From: Rickettsia helvetica
Lineage (GTDB): Bacteria > Pseudomonadota > Alphaproteobacteria > Rickettsiales > Rickettsiaceae
NCBI RefSeq assembly: GCF_963970025.1
Contig: NZ_OZ018776.1
Coordinates: 124,001-188,000, forward strand
Direction: 5' to 3'
Length of the DNA: 64,000 nt
Shown: piece after piece, positions 9,499 to 19,984 of the stretch
How the letters are laid out: each line of letters opens with the position of its first letter
Position numbering within the stretch: position 1 is the first letter of the stretch
Notes under the pieces: generated by a model
What the model saw: the letters and a program-made list of their open reading frames with translations, nothing else
Database searches by the model: none
What the model was told of the DNA's origin: nothing
Position numbers and translations under genes: made by a program

Positions 9499-10299
9499 GT
9501 GATAAAATTAAAGTCGATATTATCCTTTAAAAATATTTTACGCTTAATTCTTACTATTTTCGTCGGTATATTGTGTTATGCTTATCTACTAGAACATAAT
9601 TGGCGATATGTATTCTTAAGCGATGAACAAGTAAAGAGATATAGAATTAGTGAGAAAACAGCACTTAGCCTTTATCAGCTAATGAAAGATACTCATGAGC
9701 TACTTGGTAAGAATAATATTAATTATTGGATAGAAGGCGGCACTCTGCTTGGAGCCGTTAGACATCAAGGCATAATTCCTTTTGACGATGATTTAGATAT
9801 CGGTATTATGCATGAAGACGAAATACGCCTACAGCAAATATTGCCGCAATTTGAACAATTAGGATATTGTGTTAAACATAATAAAATTTATGTAATTTGT
9901 GGAGGAAGATGCTTAGATATTTTCGTATTTCATAAAGAAAATGATAAATTTGTTCATTTTAATCACAGTATGCGTAATAAATATCCAAATGATTTTTTTT
10001 ATGATTATGAGCTATATCCTTTAAAAAAATATAAATTTGGTAGTATAGAAGTATATGGCCCATCTGAATATAAAGAGCATTTGAATAGACAATATCTAGA
10101 ATGGGATAAATATGCAATAATATACAGCCCTCATAGCTTACATTTACCTTTTTTATCGAATATCGAGAAAAAAACCAAATTTATATTAACGCCGGAATTG
10201 TTAAAACCGGCTCAGCCACTCGGACCGCTAGAAGATAAAGTGAATATAATCAATTCAGCTACATTTACTGGTATGTGCGAGGATACAGCTTATAATTAA
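9499..10299 (+). CDS. LicD-family phosphotransferase-like protein, copy 2
   Basis: A 266-residue tandem paralogue of the gene at 8656, with the same membrane helix and LicD core. The start is GTG at 9499. A segment around residues 57-105 and a C-terminal segment (LHLPFLSNIEKKTKF onward) are nearly identical to copy 1 at both protein and DNA level. The regions between have diverged strongly, which suggests gene conversion or strong constraint in patches. The C-terminus is about 15 residues longer than copy 1. The frame is intact, so both copies may be active. Confidence 0.83.
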   Translation: MIKLKSILSFKNILRLILTIFVGILCYAYLLEHNWRYVFLSDEQVKRYRISEKTALSLYQLMKDTHELLGKNNINYWIEGGTLLGAVRHQGIIPFDDDLDIGIMHEDEIRLQQILPQFEQLGYCVKHNKIYVICGGRCLDIFVFHKENDKFVHFNHSMRNKYPNDFFYDYELYPLKKYKFGSIEVYGPSEYKEHLNRQYLEWDKYAIIYSPHSLHLPFLSNIEKKTKFILTPELLKPAQPLGPLEDKVNIINSATFTGMCEDTAYN

Positions 10300-10419
10300 A
10301 TGTCGAATTGGTAACGACTCTTTCGATATAAGCAACGAAATAGTCATATGATTTACATATGTAAACAAAGACAATTTCTTTATACGTTTAACCAGATTAC
10401 TTTTTTGCAAAAATTCGTA

Positions 10420-11624
10420 TTAAATAAGTTGAGATAAGAAAGTAATAGCCGGTACTATCCATAAACCCGATTTATCAAAGCAAGAAGTAGAAATAGCTTG
10501 TTTATTTTGAATTACTTGAAAACTAAACTCAGGTTTAAGTAATTCATGGAAATATTTTAAGTTTGAAGAAACGGCTGAGTCACTTACTTGTGCTTCCACT
10601 AAAATCCAAGGTTGGTTATCTTTTGTTATTACTAAATCGACTTCACGTTTTTGTTTATCACGAAGATAGTATAAACCAAAATCACCAAGCCCTGTTTCGT
10701 TCCAAAAATATACGGCTTTTAAAAGGTGAGAAGCTATAAGATTTTCAAACCTCGCTCCTATATCTTTTATTTGCGACCAATCCCAAGGTAATATTTAGGC
10801 TCTTTTATTAAGCTTTTTACAACATGTTTAGACCAAGGTTTGATCGCAAAACAATAATAATGTTTTTCTAGCAAAGAGAGCCATCTTCTTATTGTTTGGT
10901 CTGAAACCCTAACTTTGTTAGCAAGATTTGTATAGCTTATTAATGAACCGGCTTGTTCGTTTATAATGCTAGCAAGCAATTCTAATGCATAAATATTATT
11001 GATATCTTCAGTATTTCTTACATCTTCTCTAAATAATTGCTCGAATCTTTGATTACTCCATATTCTATGAAATTGAGCAGTTGCTTTTAAATAGCTTTCT
11101 GCAAATCCTCCAAAATTTATTAGAGCTTTAAATTCATCTATGGTGATATTTTTTGGGCTTTTTATATAATCAATGTTATTATCAAAATTTTTAGCTATTT
11201 CAGATACCGATAACGGATGCACGGTTAAATTTATATAACGCCCCATTAGGCTATCGCCGCCTTTTTTGTATATATTTAATTTGGCACTACCTGTTATAAT
11301 AAATTCAATATTTTCTCCGAATTTATCATAAAATCTTTTTACAAGATTTTTCCAATCTTTATATTTATGAATTTCATCTAATATTAAGCACGGTTTCTTA
11401 TCGGATATAGTAGAAAGTAGATTTTCAAAAAGTTCTGTGTGTTTATTTAAGATTTTATTTCTATCTTCTAGATAATCCCAATTTAGGTAAATTGAATTAG
11501 GATTAGGCTTAATTACTTGTTTTGATATTGTAGTTTTTCCTACTTGTCTTGCTCCGCTTATAAATACAAGCTTACCGTAATTTGTTAGATATTCTTCAAC
11601 TTGCTTTTTATATAACCTATCCAT
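10420..11624 (-). pseudogene. AAA ATPase with DUF4143 domain, frameshifted
   Basis: The N-terminal 285 residues carry a P-loop (FISGARQVGKTT, about residues 19-30), a Walker B (CLILDEIHK) and sensor ITGSAKLN. A winged-helix-like region (VRVSDQTIRRWLSLLEKHYY) follows. The frame is lost near 10785. One frame later it continues as PWDWSQIKDIGARFENL and KREVDLVITKD, ending LSQLI at 10420. The C-terminal part is the usual nuclease-like DUF4143 region, so a single-base change splits an otherwise complete protein of about 400 residues. The function of these proteins is poorly known. Confidence 0.85.
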
Positions 11625-11713
11625 TATAATATCTCTATAAATTTATAAAAATATTATAAGCAAATATCGAAATAGTCTTATTGGTAGCATTGAAATTGAA
11701 CAGCTATACTTTA

Positions 11714-13271
11714 TTATGACTGATCACCTATTAGATGAATTGCATTTATATACTCATTAATATCTGGACATAAAATATTACTACTCTCCTGATGAGGCTC
11801 AATACTAACATCAAACGGCGATTGTAAATGCTTAGATATTATTTCAATAACCTCAAGCTCACCTGTGCTATTTGCTATTTCCATATACTCACTTTTTTTA
11901 GGCATATATGGAGTAAGCTTTTCAATATATTTTAAATAGCCTTGTTCAAGAGCCTTACTAAAAAGACTTTCCTTTGCTTCCTTAACAGAGGAACGCATAA
12001 ATACTTTATCAATAGTCTCTGAATCCCCATTGTCAAGCACCATTCTTAAATAAAATTCGTTTTCTACATTTTTAGGATGACTAAGTACTTTATTGAGAAT
12101 ATCCTTGTTCCATTTTTTCCATGGCTCATAAAAACTAAATCCAAAATGATCCCTCATGCTTATCTTGTCTAGTCTCTCAAGGAACATATCAACAATCTCT
12201 GGGTCTCCTATATTACAAATAGGACCTAAAGAATTAGCACTAATCTTCAATGTTGAATCATTAAGTATTATCTTAATCAATTCCTTATCGTTAGCTTTTA
12301 GAGCATGAGAGAAAGCGTTAGTACCTAACATAATTGAAGGATATTTAAAAATCATTTCATTAAGTTTATGGCTTTGGATAGAAGATAACTTCTTATCTCC
12401 ATTTGCAAAATTACTAATACTTATTTCTGCTATATTTTCATTGAATAATTCATCAAGGATAGCTTAATTTATTATCATCCATAGCTATAGCTGTTTTAAA
12501 AAGAATATCAGTTTTTAATAAATCTTTCATAGAAGGTTGCTTAAAAAGCATTCTTAGAGTTTCTAACTTCTTACCTTCATATATTTCAGGATAGTAACCT
12601 TTTTTTAGTTTAGACAAGAGTTCTTCAAACTCAATTTCAGAGGTAGAATTTTTCCACCTAAACCAACCTTCGGAATAACTATTTCTATGTTCTTCATATT
12701 CTTTTCCACCCTTAATTTGGTAGTCTTCAAAACGCCAATTTGCTACCTCTTTGCTTTCTTCTAAGATATCTTGATAATTTTCTGAAGTGTTTATTTGTTT
12801 CAATATTTCCTTTATAGCTTCTGGCTTGGATTGCATAAATTCTACAATTAGTTTTCGTGTATTATGAGTAGTAAGAAATTCAGCTTTTTCCGTATTATCG
12901 GCATATTCATCTGCATTTTCATATTTTCTATATTCCATACTTTGTACTTCAGTATTTACAGCATTTCCTAACTCAAATAAAATACTATGAAAAACTTTGG
13001 TTACATCACTCATGTCTGCATCAATAATTTTTTTTGCTGGCAATATACAACAAGTACCAAATTGTTTAGTACTAAGATATTGCGGCTCATCACCTACATC
13101 ACCTGCAAATTCTATAGTATTAATTCCTGCTCTTGCCGCATCCGTAATAAGCTGGAGTATAGGAGTAAAATCTCCAATCACATTTTCTATACAATCTATA
13201 ATTTCTTTTAACTCTTCTTTTCTTTCTTTAGCAACTTTAGTAAAAACAAAATTGTAATTTTTAGATAGCAT
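11714..13271 (-). pseudogene. Ankyrin-like repeat protein with unknown N-terminal domain, frameshifted
   Basis: I place the start at 13271 (MLSKNYNFVFTKVAKERK), after a GGGGATAAT leader. A roughly 270-residue N-terminal part of unknown family includes FHSILFELGNAVNTEVQ and a tryptophan-rich GWFRWKNS stretch. A frameshift near 12465 (DDNKL then AILDELFNENIAEIS) splits it from a 240-residue C-terminal part. That part has about five degenerate ankyrin-type helix pairs, such as FSHALKANDKELIKIIL and EIANSTGELEVIEIISKHL. A single-base change would rejoin a protein of about 515 residues. Ankyrin proteins are common rickettsial effector candidates, but no function is shown. Confidence 0.7.
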
Positions 13272-13437
13272 ATTATCCCCTTTATTTATTAAAAAATTTA
13301 CTAAGATTTTGTTAATTTTCTTGAAGTTGTTATAATACAGTATTATTAACAAAATGTCAATTAATTATTAATATTTTAATGTATTTAAAATAATTAGTGC
13401 AAATTATGAGGTACTTTAGTATTATTTATTTAACATT

Positions 13438-13581
13438 AGTCCTCTTGCATAACGCAGCTAATAAAGAGGAATTTGAAGGAAACACGGAACGCAGAACCGC
13501 AGCGTACATTTTAGTACGTGAGGATTCGAGCACCGGATTGACGTATAAATTACCTTTAGAAGCAAGTTATGCAAGAGGACT
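13438..13581 (+). repeat. RPE1 element upstream of rmuC
   Basis: Ends are AGTCCTCTTGCATAAC and GTTATGCAAGAGGACT. The internal frame encodes the usual RPE1 peptide (NKEEFEGNTERRTAAY, then KLPLEASYARG). The element lies 24 bases before the rmuC start and would be part of its leader. It shows the repeat at a non-coding site, with its reading frame still open. Confidence 0.92.
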
Positions 13582-13605
13582 ATTTTAAAAACTCAAACTT
13601 ATTTT

Positions 13606-14892
13606 ATGCCTTATCTATTATCAGTTACCGCAGCTACGCTACTTATTTTATTAGCTTTAATAATTTGGTTTTATGTAAAAACTAAAACCTTAAAAATGCA
13701 GCTACAATTCTTATCAGAGCAGAATCTAGAAATTAGCAATAATAATCAATTATTGAACCAAGAAAAAATAGGATATTTACAGAAAATTGAGCAATTGAAG
13801 TGTAAAGTAGAATATCAAGAGCAGACTATTAAGGATTCGGAAAAAATAAGAGAAGAGTCGTTTTCATCAGCGAAAGCTGCTTTATTTGATCTTGGAAAAG
13901 ATTTGTCCAAGCAATTAATAGAGATACATAAAATAGAAAATACGGCAGCAAGAGAGCTAGCTGAGAAAAATATTGCTACTGCTTCAGGAAAATTTAATAG
14001 TGAGTTTGAGCGGTTGATTACTATGGTAGGGGCATTAAATAAAGATATAGAACAATCAAAAGGCACGGTTGATTTGATAAAACAGTCGCTGCTTTCTCCG
14101 ATCGGGGCGGGGCTGCTTGCCGAAATTACGCTTGAGAATATCCTAAAATCTTCGGGCTTACGTCCTAATTTAGATTTTATCATGCAATACGGTCTAACTA
14201 CGCTAGATAGCGGAAAGCTAAGACCCGATGCCCTTATTTTTCTTCCTTCCGGTAATTTAATGGTTATTGATTCCAAAGCTTCAAAGTTTCTAGTTGATGA
14301 GCAGGATAATAGCGGGAATCTTAGCAAAACTATGAATTACCATTTAAAATCTCTAGCTAATAAAGACTATGCCGAAAATATTTTAACTAATCTAAACAAA
14401 AAGGATCAGAGCTTTAACAATGTTATTACTTTGATGTTTTTGCCGACTGAACAAGCCGTTGAGAAAGTTATTGCTGCTGATTCTGAATTTTTACAAAAAG
14501 CTTGGAGTTGTAATATTTTTCCAGTAGGTCCTAGCGGACTTATGAATATGCTATCATTTGCAAGATTTCAAATTACTGATCATCGCCGTTCGGAAAATTA
14601 TAAGGTAATTATTGAAGAAGTGAGAAAGCTGTTAAGTTCTATCGGTACTATGACTGATTATTCTCAAAAGATCGGTAATAACCTGCAAAATATGGTTACT
14701 AATTATGATAAATTTGCTGCCTCGTTTAATCGTAATTTTATGTCAAGAGTGAAGAATATTCAAAAACTCGGTATTGATTCAGGAAATAAAGCCATGCCGG
14801 CTACCTTAGAGCGTTATCAAATCGTTTCCTCTAAATCTGAAATTATTGAAGTGGAGGCAGAAAATCCGCCACAAATAGAAGAAAAATTATAA
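13606..14892 (+). CDS. rmuC: DNA recombination protein RmuC homologue
   Basis: A 428-residue protein with one N-terminal membrane helix (about residues 4-23), a coiled coil (about 25-125) and the RmuC domain. The domain contains LLAEITLENIL, LRPDALIFLPSG and MVIDSKA, which match the predicted restriction-endonuclease-like fold. In other bacteria RmuC limits recombination at inverted repeats, though its mechanism is unclear; that is of interest in a genome full of palindromes. The start follows the RPE1 closely and has no clear ribosome-binding site. Confidence 0.9.
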   Translation: MPYLLSVTAATLLILLALIIWFYVKTKTLKMQLQFLSEQNLEISNNNQLLNQEKIGYLQKIEQLKCKVEYQEQTIKDSEKIREESFSSAKAALFDLGKDLSKQLIEIHKIENTAARELAEKNIATASGKFNSEFERLITMVGALNKDIEQSKGTVDLIKQSLLSPIGAGLLAEITLENILKSSGLRPNLDFIMQYGLTTLDSGKLRPDALIFLPSGNLMVIDSKASKFLVDEQDNSGNLSKTMNYHLKSLANKDYAENILTNLNKKDQSFNNVITLMFLPTEQAVEKVIAADSEFLQKAWSCNIFPVGPSGLMNMLSFARFQITDHRRSENYKVIIEEVRKLLSSIGTMTDYSQKIGNNLQNMVTNYDKFAASFNRNFMSRVKNIQKLGIDSGNKAMPATLERYQIVSSKSEIIEVEAENPPQIEEKL

Positions 14893-14975
14893 ATAAATTT
14901 TTCTCGTAAACCTAGATCACAGCACTGATAGATATAACAATATTAGTAAACAATTTGATAATAATAATTTACCCT

Positions 14976-15613
14976 ATGAAATTTAATACAGTAGACGGTT
15001 ATAATTTATCTATAACAGATGCAGCGGGAAAAAGGTTTACCGGCTTAGATGTAAAAAATAACCCTCTCTTTTATCCCTTGATAACGGTTATACTGTACTT
15101 TGTCCTTCAGAAAATATAAATTATCGTTCCGATAGCAAAATATTAAATCATACTTTAACGGCAGGAGAACTAGGTTGTTATTGTAGCCATAGAGAAATTT
15201 GGCTTAAAATGGTTAAATAAAATATACCTTATGCCCTAATAATAGAAGATGATGCTATACTCAATGACGATTTCCGTAATAAATTTTTAACAATGCTGAA
15301 GCATTTACCTACCGACTGGGATTTAATTTATTTGTCCTTGTCACATTCTAAAAACAAAATATTTTATAATATTTACAATAATCCGTATTTAAAGAAGATA
15401 GGTCATAATGGTTACTTTAATACAACTACAGGTTATTTGATACACTTAAAAGCTGCTCAAAAACTTCTTGAATATAGCAAAAACTTTACTTTAGAGATTG
15501 ATAATGTAATGCACCAAGCTTTTATATGCATAACGAAGTGCAAGCGCCTATGTCACTTCGCCTTTTTTAATATACATGCAACATTTAATTCTGAAGATTC
15601 AATTTATATTTGA
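14976..15613 (+). pseudogene. Glycosyltransferase family 25 (LPS sugar transferase), broken
   Basis: Begins MKFNTVDGYNLSITDA at 14976, shifts frame near 15075, then reads GELGCYCSHREIWLKMVK. An in-frame TAA at about 15218 follows, and then ALIIEDDAILNDDF with the EDD motif. The C-terminal part (LPTDWDLIYLSLSH to 15613) includes the usual GYLIHLKAAQKLL. Family 25 enzymes transfer galactose or glucose to LPS. At least one frameshift and one stop mean no full enzyme is made. Confidence 0.82.
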
Positions 15614-15652
15614 AATAGGAAGAGCACATTAAATAACGTAAACTTTATAACC

Positions 15653-17702
15653 TTAACCTAAGCATGGTACTTCTTCTATAGGATCAACATCAATAACTGT
15701 ATCATCGTTTGTGCCTGGAGGCAACCTTATTAAGCCAAGTAAGGGTAGTAGCGGTTTTCTCGGCAATATTCTTGCCTGCACTACTAATTGCCTTGCCAAC
15801 ATTTAAATCCGATATAGCAGTTGTTAAAACATCTATTAAAGTTGCAAGACTTAAGAATTTTAAATCTTTAATAGACTCAAAAATTATTAAAGGTACTATC
15901 ACTACAGTCAGTCTTGCCGCATCATTATAGTAAAACTTTTGAAAAAACACATCATTAGTTATATTTGTCGCCGGTGATATTTTCTATAACTTTATTGCCA
16001 CAATATGTTGATACTAATAAAGACGCATTAATTTAATAGATGTTGATGCATAAAACATTGGATCTTCATAAAATTCTAATTCTGGATTATGAAAGTAAAA
16101 ACAGATATAATCCAAAATCAGTGTGGCTATTGCCGAACACATAGCAGTACTCTTCCATCCATGATAGGTACTAATGTCTGATTCAATATTGTTAAAATCT
16201 ATATCTTGATTGGTAAGTTTATTATATATTGCCTGAAGTGTTATTTGCGTATTCTTATCTTTTGTGGAATGTTTATATAGTAACTGACAATATGGTTTAA
16301 TTCCTTCAGCTGTAAATTTCTTATTCTCAATTAAAGCCGGTACAATTTTATCATGCAAAAATTTAATTAATTTATTTTGCATAAAATTTGTAACTTTACT
16401 TTGTTCTTCTACTACTCCTGCAGCTGCAGTAAAGCCGTATATACAATTATATGATTAATAATATCATTATTTAATAAATCAATAGGCTGCAACCCTAAAT
16501 TAGCAGCATATCTAAAACAAAGCGCAGTTGTATTTACGGCATCATTAGCAAAGCTTGGAGTGTGATCAAATAAAAATTTAATATCTTTAGCATTCGAGTT
16601 CTTCCCAAACTCTACTTCTAGAGGTAATTTGTACGTCGATCCTCGCATCCTCACGTACGTTTATGTACGCTGCGGTGCTGCGATTCCGTGTCTCCTTCAA
16701 ATTCCTTTCTATAAGCGTCTTTGGGAAGAACTCGATTTCTAGTGTTATTTTCTAATACTTGAAACATATTATTATTAATCTCTTTAGTTTGTCTATTTGA
16801 TAAGACCATACCGGGAAAAGATAATAAAATTTGTAGCATCGCAAGGCTAGTGGTCGGTAAAGCACATAATTCATACCAAGGATCCTGTTCGTCAATTACA
16901 TATGAACATAAAGCAATTACACCCACTATAAGAGAAGCATAAATAATTGCTATTTTACCTGAATGATTACTAACTAAATCTGATTTTTTGGTTAACCAAG
17001 AAGCAATTTTGTGATCTTCATTATACTTATCAGAGCTTTTTCTATTCTAGTAAGACTTTGCTCTAATGAATTAAGATAATTTGCAAAATTTAAATGAGCT
17101 TTTTTTACCATATTAAACTCGATTTCATAAGAGGAAGATACACTTAAAGTATTTGTAAGTAATATTGCTTTAGCTATATAGCGATATAAAAAATACTCGC
17201 TCGTCAGAGGGTATGCTATAGCATCGATTTTTTTGGCTGCTTTAATCAATTTTTCAGATTGATCTAAATTATTTTTTAAAAATACTTGGGCTTTAGTAAC
17301 CAGGGTACTAAACTCTAGTGAATGTATATCCCCTATATCATCTAGCATAGAATCAATAATATTCTTGTTTTCTATTCCTATTAGCTCCTGTAGCTTTATA
17401 CATAAAAAATGATCTTGATTATTTATCTCTTCAAAACAATTGCTCCATTGAGAATGATCAATATTCTTATCTTGATACTTTCCTATAGTAGCTACTTTAC
17501 TTAGCATTGTTTCTAAATATTGAGTATAAATAAAACTTTGATCTAGTGTCGTTAAATCTTTAAAATTTTTATCACAGAATCATATTTTCAATACCTCACC
17601 TAAATTAAAACTAGCAAGTGCTTTAGTAGTTTTCCATAACCTTACGCCTAAATTTGATATATCATTATAATATTTTATTATTACTTCTAGTTTATTACTC
17701 AT
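15653..17702 (-). pseudogene. Large membrane-associated hypothetical protein, broken, with RPE1
   Basis: One gene can be followed from MSNKLEVIIKYYNDISNLG at 17702. It passes an in-frame TGA near 17580, a helical segment (LSKVATIGKYQDKN, 17507-16992), a frameshift, and a hydrophobic stretch (IAIIYASLIVGVIALCSYVI). A frameshifted RPE1 (16594-16735) follows, then STYKLPLEVEFGKNSNAKD, a helical region (16382-16014), and a tail ending VIDVDPIEEVPCLG at 15653. I do not recognise the family. The pattern is a roughly 650-residue, mostly helical protein with membrane segments, now in five or more pieces. Confidence 0.65.
16594..16735 (-). repeat. RPE1 element in the hypothetical pseudogene
   Basis: Terminal repeats TCGAGTTCTTCCCAAA and TTTGGGAAGAACTCGA. 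On the minus strand it encodes KEFEGDTE, and an extra base near 16680 then breaks the usual RPE1 frame. The outer arms differ from those of the other copies, showing compensatory change that keeps the stem. Confidence 0.9.
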
Positions 17703-17999
17703 AATTTTAATTAAATAAATATTAAAGTTAAAATAAAAAATATAGAAACCTCTTAATATTTATTTAAATCTTTTATTATGTAATCATTGATAATCTTCAA
17801 TTATTTTATTATGAGATAACATTAAAACCACACACGGTCAACGCCAGTTTATGATAAGAGAGAAGAGTGCTGGGTTACAAAAGTTTTTAACCAAAAAAAC
17901 AATAGTTGTGGACATAACATACCCTTTTTTATCTTCTATTTGCAACAGGACCTGATTAATGATATAAAAAATGTCAGTACCTGAATCGTTTATATTATA
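17703..17999. other. Intergenic region between divergent broken genes
   Basis: AT-rich spacer between the divergent starts at 17702 (minus) and 18000 (plus). I see no ORF, RNA gene or clear terminator. A less AT-rich patch at about 17830-17880 (CACACACGGTCAACGCCAG) has no recognisable identity. Promoters for both flanking genes would be expected here, but none is convincing. Confidence 0.4.
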
Positions 18000-19292
18000 A
18001 TGAGAATACTAGTAACAGGAGCTAACGGCTTTATTGGATCATATATTACAGCTGAATTATTAAAGAATAATTATGAAGTAATATGCTGTGTTAGAGATGT
18101 TGAATCTACCAGGAAAAAATTCCCTACTGCAGAAGTTATACACTGTGATTTTAATATAGACTTAAAACCACAAAGCTGGATAAATAGACTAAATAAAATA
18201 GATATAGTTATTAATGTATCAGGTGTATTAACGTCTAGCCATGCTAATAATATTGAAAATGTTCATGTCAATGGTCCAAAGGCTCTATTTAAGGCTTGCA
18301 CCCTTACTAACGTAAAAAGAATTATTCATATTTCAGCTCTTGGAATAGATGATGAAAAAAACACTGCTTATGCTTTAACTAAAAAAGCAACTGAAGAATA
18401 TTTAAAAAAATTAGAAAATATAGATTGGGTAATTTTACAGCCATCTCTTGTTTACGCAAGCGGTTATTACAGTGGTACCTCGCTATTTAGGGCTCTTGCA
18501 ACATTACCGTATTTTATTCCTTTAATAGGTGATGGTTTACAATAATTTCAACCTATTCATATTGATGATTTAACGAAAGTAATTATTCACTGTATAGAAA
18601 GGGAAGGAAAAATCCACAAATTATTAAAAATAGTTGGACTAGACATAGTTACCATGAAGGATATCTTGCTTGGATTTAGAAGATGGCTTGGAGTTAATCC
18701 TGGAAGACTAATAAAAGTTCCTCTAATATTCATTAAAATAGCAGTTAAATTAGGGGATTTTCTAAAAATAGGACCCATTAATTCTACTGCGTATAATATG
18801 TTGCTTCAACCTAATATTGCTGATAAAAAAGATTTTATCGATTTTACTTCTATAATCCCTAGAAACTTGCAACAAGGTTTTGCAATCGAACCTTTAACCG
18901 TACAATCCATATGGCACGCTAGGCTTTATTTTTTAAAACCTATAATAAAAATTGTCTTAGGGCTATTTTGGATAATGACAGGAATTATTTCAAGCATTTT
19001 TGCTTATAATGCTAGTATGCAAATTATAATACCACTAGGATTTGATAAACAAATAGCACCTTACATATTATATGGAAGCTGCTTTACAGATATTATTCTT
19101 GGAATTCTACTAATTATCAAAAATAAAATAAGTAGGATATGTAGTTTACAAATTTTATTAATACTAGCTTATACTCTACTATTAACATATCCTAAGCCAA
19201 TATTGTGGCTAGATCCGCTTGGTCCGATATTTAAAAATATTCCAATAATATTACTTACTTTAGTATTAATGGCTATAGAACGAGATAAATAA
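18000..19292 (+). pseudogene. SDR/epimerase-DoxX-like fusion, interrupted by one in-frame stop
   Basis: The N-terminal half is an extended SDR with the Rossmann motif TGANGFIG (residues 7-14) and the catalytic YxxxK (YALTK). A TAA at 18543-18545 follows GDGLQ. The same frame continues as FQPIHIDDLTKVIIHCIERE and runs to 19292 without another lesion. The C-terminal part has about four membrane helices typical of DoxX-like extensions on such SDRs. The protein would be 430 residues if the TAA were read through. One nonsense mutation is the only visible damage, so it is recent or a sequencing error. Confidence 0.82.
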
Positions 19293-19744
19293 TGGATTAT
19301 CTTTTTATAAAAACTATTCATATTATTAGTTCTACCATTTTATTTGGTACTGGAATTGGTACTGCTTTTTTTATGTGGTGGGCAAATAAAACTGGTGATT
19401 TGAAGGCAAAGGCCTATGCAGCTCGCACTACAGTTATACTGATCTTCTTTTTACTACTCCAACTGTGATAATTCAACCGGTTAGCGGCATAATATTAGTA
19501 AATATGCTTGGCTATAATTATTCTGATTTATGGCTTACCTTAACTTATATCGGATACATAATTGCCGGTAGTTGTTGGCTTCCAGTGGTATGGATTCAAA
19601 TTCAACTACGAAATATGGCACTTGAAGCATTAAAACAGTGAACTCCCCCTACCGGAAAAATATTATAAATTATTTAAATTATGGTTCTACCTAGGCTGGC
19701 CAGCATTTATCATTTTTTTCTTAATGGTATTTAAACCATTATAA
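19292..19744 (+). pseudogene. DUF2269-type membrane protein, frameshifted
   Basis: The ATG at 19292 overlaps the preceding stop (TAATG). It reads MDYLFIKTIHIISSTILFGT, then loses frame near 19438. It resumes as TPTVIIQPVSGIILVNMLGY, shifts again near 19640 and ends LPEKYYKLFKLWFYLGWPAF to 19744. About four hydrophobic helices and the TxxxQPxSG motif fit the DUF2269 family. Coupling to the SDR-DoxX gene suggests one operon, and both members are broken. Confidence 0.75.
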
Positions 19745-19781
19745 CACTAGTTTAGGATAAATTTTATTCTAAATTAGTGTT
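19743..19781 (+). terminator. Hairpin after the DUF2269 remnant
   Basis: AACACTAGTTTAG and the matching CTAAATTAGTGTT form an imperfect stem of about 13 pairs around an AT-rich loop. No long T-run follows, so this is a possible but weak terminator. Confidence 0.35.
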
Positions 19782-19784
19782 GTG

Positions 19785-19976
19785 TTGTCCCGTGGTCAAG
19801 CCGGCGTTGTTGCGTGGATACTACCCCGTCATTGCGAGCAGTCGTAGACTGCGTGGCAATCTCATGAAATAATAACAAACTCCTGAGATTGCTTAGTCAA
19901 TTGCTATGCAATTTCCTCGCAATGACGAAAAAACCGATCCATGCAACAAAGCCTCGCAGGAATGACATAGAGAAGA
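19785..19976. repeat. Dispersed palindromic repeat cluster before clpX
   Basis: Holds CGTCATTGCGAGCAG and TCCTCGCAATGACG as outer arms around ATCTCATGAAATAA and CTCCTGAGATTGC. Broken CCGTGGTCAAGCC and CGCAGGAATGACATAG pieces flank it. This is the TCATTGCGAG family seen many times in the window. It fills the gap between the DUF2269 remnant and the clpX 3' end. Confidence 0.8.
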
Positions 19977-19984
19977 AATAATAT

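Noticed and set aside
13397..13588. A 63-residue frame before rmuC as a gene
   Set aside because: Nearly all of it is the RPE1 internal frame, with a chance start in AT-rich DNA.
13815..14327. A 170-residue frame antisense to rmuC
   Set aside because: Opposite an intact conserved gene and without any recognisable domain.
15709..15930. Plus-strand hydrophobic frame
   Set aside because: Mirror of the minus-strand hypothetical pseudogene, which continues in frame on both sides.
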